A model generated the notes under the pieces. The model was not told where the DNA came from and made no database searches. It saw only the letters and a list, made by a program, of their open reading frames with translations. Source: Halodesulfurarchaeum formicicum (lineage in GTDB: Archaea; Halobacteriota; Halobacteria; Halobacteriales; Halobacteriaceae). Taken from it: a stretch of 64,000 nucleotides of DNA. Positions 58,870 through 64,000 of this stretch are shown here, piece by piece. The stretch spans positions 1,984,001-2,048,000 of the forward strand of contig NZ_CP016804.1 in NCBI RefSeq assembly GCF_001886955.1, written 5' to 3'. A program made the position numbers and the translations under genes. Position 1 is the stretch's first letter. Each line of letters opens with the position of its first letter.

Positions 58870-60117
58870 TTACGCGAAAATTTCTCGGGCCGTGTCCAGG
58901 CCTTCAAGGAGCACGTCGACCTCCTCGGTGGAGTTGTAGACATAAAAGGACGCCCGGGCCGAGGCGGGAATGCCGAGACAGTCATGCAGCGGCTGCGTAC
59001 AGTGGTCACCGGCCCGGACGGCCACGCCGGCCTCGTTCAGGATCGAGGAGAGGTCGTGTGGGTGGACCCCATCGAGCGTGAACGAGACCAGCCCGCCACG
59101 GTCCTCGCCCGGTGGCGGCCCGTACACCGTCACGTCGTCCCGTTCCGCGAGACGCTCGTGGGCGTACTGGGTGATCTGCTCCTCGTGAGCCTGCACGCGG
59201 TCCATCCCGAGATGATCCAGATAATCGGCCGCTTCGGCCAGCCCGACCCCCTCGGCGATGGGCGGCGTCCCGGCCTCGAACTTCCAGGGCAGTTCGGCCC
59301 AGGTCGCCCCGTCCAGGGTGACCCGCTCGATCATGCCGCCGCCGAACTGGAAGGGCACCATCGACTCCAGCAGGGACTCCCGCCCGTAGAGCACGCCGAT
59401 GCCCGTCGGGCCGGCCATCTTGTGGCCGGAGAAGGCATAGAAATCCACGTCGAGGGCGGCCACGTCCACCGGTCGGTTCGGCACGGCCTGGGCTCCATCG
59501 CCCAGGATCAGGGCGTCGTGCTCGTGGGCCATATCCGCGAGCGTGGACAGCGGGTTGACCGTGCCCAGCGTGTTCGAGACGTGGGGGACACTCACCATCT
59601 CGACGTCGTCGTCGATCAACTCGGCGGCCCGCTCCAGGTCGAGTCGCCCGTGGTCGTCGATCGGAATGTGCCTGACTTCCGCGCCGGTCCGCTCGGCCAT
59701 CTGTGTCCAGGGGACCAGCGAGGCGTGATGATCCATCTCTGTGAGGACCACGGCGGTCCCGGGTTCGAGGTGTTCCCGGCCCCAGGCCTGGGCGACCAGG
59801 TTCATCGACTCCGTCGTGTTCTTCGTGAAGACGATCTCCTCGCGGCCCGCGGCCCCGATGAAGCGGGCGATCCGGTCGTGGGCCTCCTCGTACTCGATCG
59901 AGGCCTCCATCGAGAGTTGATGGATGCCCCGATGGACGTTCGCGTTGTACGTCCGGTAGTACTCGTTCATCGCCTCGATGACCGAGGTGGGGGACTGGGT
60001 CGTCGCCGCGTTGTCCAGATAGACCAGTGGCGTGTCCTCGCCGACCGTCCGGGAGAGGATCGGGAAGTCCGCGCGCACGGCCTCGACGTCGAGTCCCTGG
60101 TGCTCCGTGGCCGTCAT
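58870..60117 (-). CDS. sufS: cysteine desulfurase SufS
   Basis: A 415-residue PLP-dependent desulfurase, group II. The PLP lysine is K233 (FSGHKMAGPTG), and the active Cys is C373 (RAGDHCTQPLHDCLG). NVHRGIHQLSMEAS and NTTESMNLVAQ are further signatures. It makes persulfide sulfur from cysteine for SufU and other acceptors. It lies next to the sulfur-relay operon and could feed TusA or DsrE as well. The start at 60117 (MTATEHQGLDVEAVRADFPIL) is preferred over the in-frame extension. Confidence 0.95.
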   Translation of the reverse strand: MTATEHQGLDVEAVRADFPILSRTVGEDTPLVYLDNAATTQSPTSVIEAMNEYYRTYNANVHRGIHQLSMEASIEYEEAHDRIARFIGAAGREEIVFTKNTTESMNLVAQAWGREHLEPGTAVVLTEMDHHASLVPWTQMAERTGAEVRHIPIDDHGRLDLERAAELIDDDVEMVSVPHVSNTLGTVNPLSTLADMAHEHDALILGDGAQAVPNRPVDVAALDVDFYAFSGHKMAGPTGIGVLYGRESLLESMVPFQFGGGMIERVTLDGATWAELPWKFEAGTPPIAEGVGLAEAADYLDHLGMDRVQAHEEQITQYAHERLAERDDVTVYGPPPGEDRGGLVSFTLDGVHPHDLSSILNEAGVAVRAGDHCTQPLHDCLGIPASARASFYVYNSTEEVDVLLEGLDTAREIFA

Positions 60118-60240
60118 TGGCCCTCGATTGGGGACCGATCCCCAAGTGTCTCCCGGTGGGCTCGGGCGAACATCGCGGTATCACAATACTTTACCCGCCG
60201 AGTGGCGAAGTTCGGCCAACGAGGCCGCGTTGAGACTACT

Positions 60241-61116
60241 ATGAGCGAACTCGACACACTCCCGGAGCAGGACGTCGTGGGAACGGACTGGGACTACCTC
60301 ATCGTGCTGGACGCGGCCCGCTATGACACCTTCGAGCGGATCTACGAGGAATACCTGGACGGCGAACTGACGAAAGTCCGCAGTCCGGGCTCTGCAACGC
60401 CCGAATGGGCGACCAAGACGTTCACCGGCGACCACGAGTTGACCTACCTCTCGGCGAACCCCTTCATCAACAGCCTGGGCATCCCGCTCAACGAACTCAA
60501 GTGGGGAGCCTCCTCGGGCTACGAGTGGACCGCCACCGAGCACATCGACACCATCGTCGACCTCTGGCAGGAGGAGTGGGACGAGGACATCGGTGCGGTC
60601 ACGCCGGGCGCGGTGACCGAGTCGGCTCGCAGACACCTGAACGAGGGCTATGACGGGCGCCTGGTCGTCCACTACCTCCAGCCCCATGCCCCGTTCATCC
60701 AGGAGGGAACCGGCCGGAAGATGAAGCGGATCAAGGCCGGCTTCGACGACGTGCCCGAGAGCGGCAATGCAAGCGAGACCGACCCGGAGACCCTGCTGGG
60801 ACGGTTCCGGCGCTGGATCGAGCCGAAACTCGGCGACAGCGAACTGGCCCAGCGACTCGGGATGCTCGTCGAACTCGACGCCGCGAGCGCCACCGACCTC
60901 GTGAGCGGCGGCATCGAGGACACCCTCCGGGAGTACTACGAGGGGAACCTCCGACTCGCCCTGGCGGAGGTCGAGAAGCTCGTCGCGGAACTCGACGGCG
61001 AGGTCGTGGTCACCGCCGACCACGGGGAGGCCTTCGGCGAGCAGGGGGTCTGGGAGCATCACATCGAGACGTACATCCCGCCGCTGGTCGAGGTCCCCTG
61101 GCTTCGCGTGGAGTGA
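60241..61116 (+). CDS. sulfatase/alkaline phosphatase-fold protein, probable hydrolase or transferase
   Basis: A 291-residue protein of the alkaline phosphatase superfamily. It has WDYLIVLDAARYDTFERI near the start, a possible nucleophile in RSPGSATPEWATKTF, and VVTADHGEAFGEQGVWEHH near the end, which matches the DHGE metal-site pattern. The N-terminal helix and secretion signal are absent, so it may be cytosolic or membrane-attached. Substrate is unknown. It overlaps the next short frame as TGATG and precedes a flippase-like membrane protein, which hints at envelope polymer or lipid chemistry. Confidence 0.78.
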   Translation: MSELDTLPEQDVVGTDWDYLIVLDAARYDTFERIYEEYLDGELTKVRSPGSATPEWATKTFTGDHELTYLSANPFINSLGIPLNELKWGASSGYEWTATEHIDTIVDLWQEEWDEDIGAVTPGAVTESARRHLNEGYDGRLVVHYLQPHAPFIQEGTGRKMKRIKAGFDDVPESGNASETDPETLLGRFRRWIEPKLGDSELAQRLGMLVELDAASATDLVSGGIEDTLREYYEGNLRLALAEVEKLVAELDGEVVVTADHGEAFGEQGVWEHHIETYIPPLVEVPWLRVE

Positions 61117-61178
61117 TGTCGATCGAGGGGTCGCGGACGGTCGCCGGCTGGTTCGAGTCCGGTGGTGAGCGAGTGTGA
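61116..61178 (+). CDS. possible 20-residue micro-ORF between hydrolase and flippase genes
   Basis: ATG at 61116 overlaps the preceding stop (TGATG). Its 20-codon frame ends at TGA (61176-61178), which overlaps the next GTG start (61175) as GTGA. Both joints fit translational coupling. The peptide has no family. Confidence 0.3.
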   Translation: MSIEGSRTVAGWFESGGERV

Positions 61179-62194
61179 GACGCCGCCAGGTCGCGTTCGT
61201 CGGATTTCTCGGCTCGCTCGCGGTGATGGGGGTGTTGCTCTCCTTCGTCGGGGTCGAACGCATCGGACAGGCCCTCTCGGCAGCGAACCCCCAGCTAGTC
61301 GGGCTTGTCGCGGCCTTCGGCCTCGCACAGATCACCGCCTGGGGCCTCTCCCTTCGCACAGTGCTTGGCTCGCTCGGCGTGTCCGTCAGCCGTCCCAAGG
61401 GGATCGCCCTGTACGCCTCGGCGATGTTCGCGAACAACGTCACCCCGTTCGGTCAGGCGGGGGGCGAGCCAGTCACCGCCTACGTGATCAACCGGGTGAC
61501 CGACACGCGATACGAATCGGCGCTCGCGGCCATCGCGACCGTCGATGCGGCCCACATCTTCACCTCGATCTCGATCGCGGTGTTCGGGGCGCTTTTGACC
61601 GTCACTGTCTTCTCGCCGAACCGCAAGCTGACCCAGGTCGTGCTGGCCGTGTTCGGAATCGCGGCCCTGCTCACGGCCCTGGCCGGAATCGGGCTGCGGT
61701 ATCGGCGGTCGATCATCGAACGGATCGAATCCCCGATTCAGCGGGGCCTCCACCGACTCGGCGAGGCGCTCCCGGCGGCCGCCTCCCGATTCCTGCAGGC
61801 GGCCCGGAAGCGATACGTTACGTTCAGGGCCGATCTGGGTCGAGTGGCGTCGGATCGGGTGACGCTCGTCACGGCACTTGGCTTTTCGAGTGCCGGCTGG
61901 CTCTTCGAGGTCGGGGCACTCGCGGTCGCGCTGTGGGGCCTGGGCGGCCCAGTCCCACTCGCGACGCTGTTGGTCGTCATTCCGGTCGGAAAGCTCGCCG
62001 GTTTCATGCCCCTTCCCGGCGGATTCGGGAGCATCGAGGCCACACTCGTGGCGCTTTTGGTTGCCACGACACCGGTCGATAGCGGCCTGGCGACCGCCGC
62101 CGTGTTGCTCCACCGGGCGGCGACTTACTGGCTGCCCACGCTTTTGGGCGGCGGCGTGTCACTCACTCTGGGTGCGCGGGCCCGGTTGGGGTAG
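61175..62194 (+). CDS. UPF0104/LPG synthetase-like (AglD-type) membrane protein, flippase-like
   Basis: A 339-residue polytopic protein with about eight transmembrane helices (for example VAFVGFLGSLAVMGVLLSF, HIFTSISIAVFGALLTVTVF, LLVVIPVGKLAGFMPLPGGFGSIEA). The PLPGGFGSIE motif is typical of the UPF0104 and lysylphosphatidylglycerol synthetase TM families, and of AglD relatives in N-glycosylation. It probably moves or modifies lipid-linked molecules. The start is GTG, since the in-frame upstream sequence has a TGA at 61166-61168. It follows the sulfatase-fold gene with a 20-codon micro-ORF between them. Confidence 0.8.
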   Translation: MRRRQVAFVGFLGSLAVMGVLLSFVGVERIGQALSAANPQLVGLVAAFGLAQITAWGLSLRTVLGSLGVSVSRPKGIALYASAMFANNVTPFGQAGGEPVTAYVINRVTDTRYESALAAIATVDAAHIFTSISIAVFGALLTVTVFSPNRKLTQVVLAVFGIAALLTALAGIGLRYRRSIIERIESPIQRGLHRLGEALPAAASRFLQAARKRYVTFRADLGRVASDRVTLVTALGFSSAGWLFEVGALAVALWGLGGPVPLATLLVVIPVGKLAGFMPLPGGFGSIEATLVALLVATTPVDSGLATAAVLLHRAATYWLPTLLGGGVSLTLGARARLG

Positions 62195-62485
62195 CTACAG
62201 GCGGAGATACTGAGCGTGTCGGGTCTCGCCCACGTCGAGGACTCGCTCCTCGTCGACGAATCCCTCCTCGATGGCGAGGGCCACTGATTCCCGGCCGACG
62301 AGGTTCGCGATCGTCGCCCGCGAGAGGGCCTCCACGACGGTCTCGGTCTCGACTGGCTCACCGCCGTAGAAGTCCTCGGTGACCTCGATGGAGACCGAAT
62401 CGTCCTCGAAGGTCTCGCCCAGCACCTCGGCGTCACAGACCGTGACCAGCAGCCCCTGATCCGTCCGTCGTTCCGAGAGGATCAT
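62195..62485 (-). CDS. DUF424 family protein
   Basis: A 96-residue protein with the DUF424 pattern: MILSERRTDQGLLVTVCDAEVLGETFEDDSVSIEVTEDFYGGEP. The fold is a small alpha-beta domain, with function unknown and an archaeal distribution; it may be linked to translation or RNA. Its ATG overlaps the stop of the TPR gene by 4 bp (62482-62485), so it belongs to that unit. It converges exactly with the flippase gene at 62194/62195. Confidence 0.86.
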   Translation of the reverse strand: MILSERRTDQGLLVTVCDAEVLGETFEDDSVSIEVTEDFYGGEPVETETVVEALSRATIANLVGRESVALAIEEGFVDEERVLDVGETRHAQYLRL

Positions 62486-63219
62486 TCCTGCTGGACGAGG
62501 CGCTCCTCTTCGGCTTCCTGCATCTCCGTCGCGGTCTCGCGCATCTCGGCGGCCTCCTCGTCGCGCTCGAGGCCTTCGAGGGCCCGGGCCTTCTCCTCGT
62601 ACACGGAAGATTCGGTAAAGCCCAGGCGGATCGCGTTGTCCAGACACTCCAGGGCGTCCTCGTGGCGGCCCTGCTCGACCTGAATGAATCCGAGGTTGTA
62701 CCACGCCTGCGGGACCCGTCGGTCGGCCTTGACGGCGTCCTCGGCGTGCTCGAAGGCGGGCTCGGTCTCGCCGCGCTCCCAGAGCGCGTAAGCCAGGTTC
62801 GTGTGGGCCAGGGCGGCGAACTCGCCGTCCTCGTCGACGTGCAACGCCTCGCGATGGGCGGAGACGGCGGCGTCCCACTCCTCGAGTTCGCCGTGGGCGA
62901 TCCCCTTGCTGACCCAGGCCTCGGCCTCGCGGGTGTCGTCCTCGGCGTACCGGGCGGCCCGCTCGAAGGTCTCGACGGCCTGTTCGTGGCGGTTGATCGA
63001 CATGTACTCGATGCCGACGTCGATGAGCTGGTCGGGATCGACCTCGTCGGCGGCGATGTTTCGGTCATCGAGCAGGTCCGTGAGCGCCCGGGAGTCCACC
63101 GGGTCGACCTGCGTGGGGTCCTCGACGTCGAGTTCCGGCGGATCCAGGTCGAACCCCTCGTAGGGCTCCTCGAATCCCTGGCCCGAAGAGAACTCGTGTC
63201 GCTCGTCGTCCTCAGTCAT
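62482..63219 (-). CDS. TPR repeat protein
   Basis: A 245-residue protein whose residues ~65-230 are about four to five tetratricopeptide repeats (LIDVGIEYMSINRHEQAVETFERAARYAEDD, AWVSKGIAHGELEEWDAAVSAHREAL, AWYNLGFIQVEQGRHEDALECLDNAI). The N-terminal ~60 residues are acidic and disordered. TPR domains bind other proteins; no partner is evident. The C-terminal helix is strongly acidic. The next gene downstream (DUF424) overlaps by 4 bp. The start at 63219 (MTEDDERHEF) is supported by the GC-rich Met context. Confidence 0.87.
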   Translation of the reverse strand: MTEDDERHEFSSGQGFEEPYEGFDLDPPELDVEDPTQVDPVDSRALTDLLDDRNIAADEVDPDQLIDVGIEYMSINRHEQAVETFERAARYAEDDTREAEAWVSKGIAHGELEEWDAAVSAHREALHVDEDGEFAALAHTNLAYALWERGETEPAFEHAEDAVKADRRVPQAWYNLGFIQVEQGRHEDALECLDNAIRLGFTESSVYEEKARALEGLERDEEAAEMRETATEMQEAEEERLVQQE

Positions 63220-63273
63220 GTCGCCGGATATGAGAGACGGAGGGTTAAGGCCACCGGCCCGCGAAACGCCGCT

Positions 63274-63828
63274 ATGCGACTGTTCGTCAGCGTCGACCTG
63301 CCGACAGCCTTCGCCGAGCCGATCGCCGACCTCCAGGCGGCCTTCGAGGGAGCCTCCGGACTCGACTTCACCGATCCCGAGCAGGCCCACGTCACGATGA
63401 AGTTCCTCGGAGACACCGATCCTGACCGGGTCGGGGAGATCACGACGGCCCTCGAAACCGCCGTCGAAACGGCGGGTGTGGGGCCGTTCGAGGCCACCTT
63501 CGAGGGGTTGGGCGTGTTTCCCTCCATGGAGTACATCAGCGTGCTCTGGCTCGGGGTGGGCCAGGGTGGCGAGCAGTTCCGGGCGTTACAGGCCCCGATC
63601 GAAGAGCGGCTGGTCGAGTTGGGCTTCGAACCCGAAACCCACGATTTCACGCCCCATGTCACGCTGGCGCGGATGAAACACGCGGGTGGCAAAGAACTGG
63701 TCCAACAACTGGTGCGCGAGCGAGAACCGACCGTCGGGACGACGACCGTGGAGGCCGTGAACCTGACCGAGAGCCGGTTGAAAAGCGAGGGACCGGTCTA
63801 CGAGACCGTCGAGCGTGTCGAGCTCTGA
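63274..63828 (+). CDS. thpR: RNA 2',3'-cyclic phosphodiesterase ThpR
   Basis: A 184-residue 2H phosphoesterase of the LigT/ThpR group. The two catalytic HxTx motifs are HVTMKF (about residues 39-44) and HVTLAR (near 128). It hydrolyses the 2',3'-cyclic phosphates left by RNA processing, or joins them in the reverse reaction. The start MRLFVSVDLPTAFAEPI at 63274 is the family start. It is divergent from the TPR gene across 54 bp and ends 57 bp before the eL39 gene. Confidence 0.94.
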   Translation: MRLFVSVDLPTAFAEPIADLQAAFEGASGLDFTDPEQAHVTMKFLGDTDPDRVGEITTALETAVETAGVGPFEATFEGLGVFPSMEYISVLWLGVGQGGEQFRALQAPIEERLVELGFEPETHDFTPHVTLARMKHAGGKELVQQLVREREPTVGTTTVEAVNLTESRLKSEGPVYETVERVEL

Positions 63829-63852
63829 GTGGGCAGCGGGAAACGGACAACG

Positions 63853-63859
63853 TTTTAAG
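63853..63859 (+). promoter_or_regulatory. TATA-like box before eL39
   Basis: TTTTAAG is centred about 30 bp before the ATG at 63886. A transcript beginning near the ATG would be close to leaderless, as is usual for haloarchaeal genes. Confidence 0.4.
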
Positions 63860-63885
63860 GAGTAGAGACAGTATCTCAGCCCACC

Positions 63886-64000
63886 ATGAGCAAGAAGACG
63901 AAGGCCAAGAAAAAGCGACTGGCCAAGCTGGACCGGCAGAACAGCCGGGTCCCGGCCTGGGTCATCATGAAGACCGACCAGGAAACCCAGCGCAACCCGC
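63886..64000 (+). CDS. rpl39e: 50S ribosomal protein eL39, cut by window edge
   Basis: The first 38 codons of a basic ribosomal protein. [21 protein letters not shown] followed by [17 protein letters not shown] is a clear eL39 sequence. The remaining ~12 residues lie past the right edge. It is a structural protein of the large subunit near the exit tunnel. In archaea rpl39e is often followed by rpl31e and other translation genes, which cannot be seen here. Confidence 0.95.
   Translation, partial: MSKKTKAKKKRLAKLDRQNSRVPAWVIMKTDQETQRNP

Overview
The window is chromosomal DNA of a halophilic archaeon (class Halobacteria). The GC content is high, and the predicted proteins are very acidic. Diagnostic haloarchaeal genes are present: CetZ tubulin-like protein, a double-length TatC (TatCt) divergent from an acidic TatC, the ubiquitin-like modifier SAMP2, a DUF5786 protein, archaeosine and coenzyme F420 genes, and an archaeal replication set (PCNA, RfcS, PriL, Orc1/Cdc6, RadA, Hjc, HerA/NurA). 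A tungsten-type aldehyde ferredoxin oxidoreductase and a sulfur-relay operon suggest some anaerobic or sulfur metabolism, but the genus cannot be fixed from the sequence alone.

Layout. 0-4 kb: end of panB, aldehyde:ferredoxin oxidoreductase, and the archaeosine radical SAM enzyme RaSEA. 4-9.4 kb: purC-purS-purQ and the F420 genes cofH, cofG and cofC. 9.4-14.6 kb: a CetZ gene in one transcription unit with a membrane protein and cofC-cofG, then an epimerase-like protein, thymidylate kinase, two stand-alone Lrp/AsnC sensor domains and a universal stress protein. 14.6-20 kb: HerA-NurA, a MazF-like toxin with a winged-helix partner, Hjc and PCNA. 20-25.4 kb: alcohol and aldehyde dehydrogenases, RlmE, a queuosine-precursor-type transporter with its ribbon-helix-helix partner, and a GIY-YIG-like protein. 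25.4-34.9 kb: the Tat translocase pair, a MutS-like ATPase, an NSS transporter with a small subunit, Orc1/Cdc6 and cyclophilin.

34.9-35.5 kb is the only long non-coding stretch. It holds tRNA-Leu(UAA) followed by copies of its own 3' end and two ~110-bp hairpin repeats. 35.5-44.2 kb carries housekeeping enzymes (ATP-grasp, PriL, decarboxylase, RpiA, phosphohexomutase), small proteins and SAMP2. 44.3-49.4 kb: RfcS interrupted by a 436-residue intein, then AlaS. 49.4-56 kb: PHP phosphoesterase, small zinc and membrane proteins, Taw2, NMD3, HtpX-PspAB and RadA. 56.1-60.1 kb: a DsrE-TusA-flavoprotein-DUF1641 operon facing sufS and sufU. 60.2-64 kb: a sulfatase-fold protein, a flippase-like membrane protein, DUF424, a TPR protein, ThpR and the start of eL39.

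The points most worth a second look are: the RfcS intein, whose nuclease looks like PD-(D/E)XK with NUMOD-like motifs rather than LAGLIDADG; the palindromic operator candidate on the sulfur operon; the tRNA-Leu 3'-end copies; a minisatellite made from the last codons of taw2; and three very short ORFs whose stop codons overlap the next gene's start.
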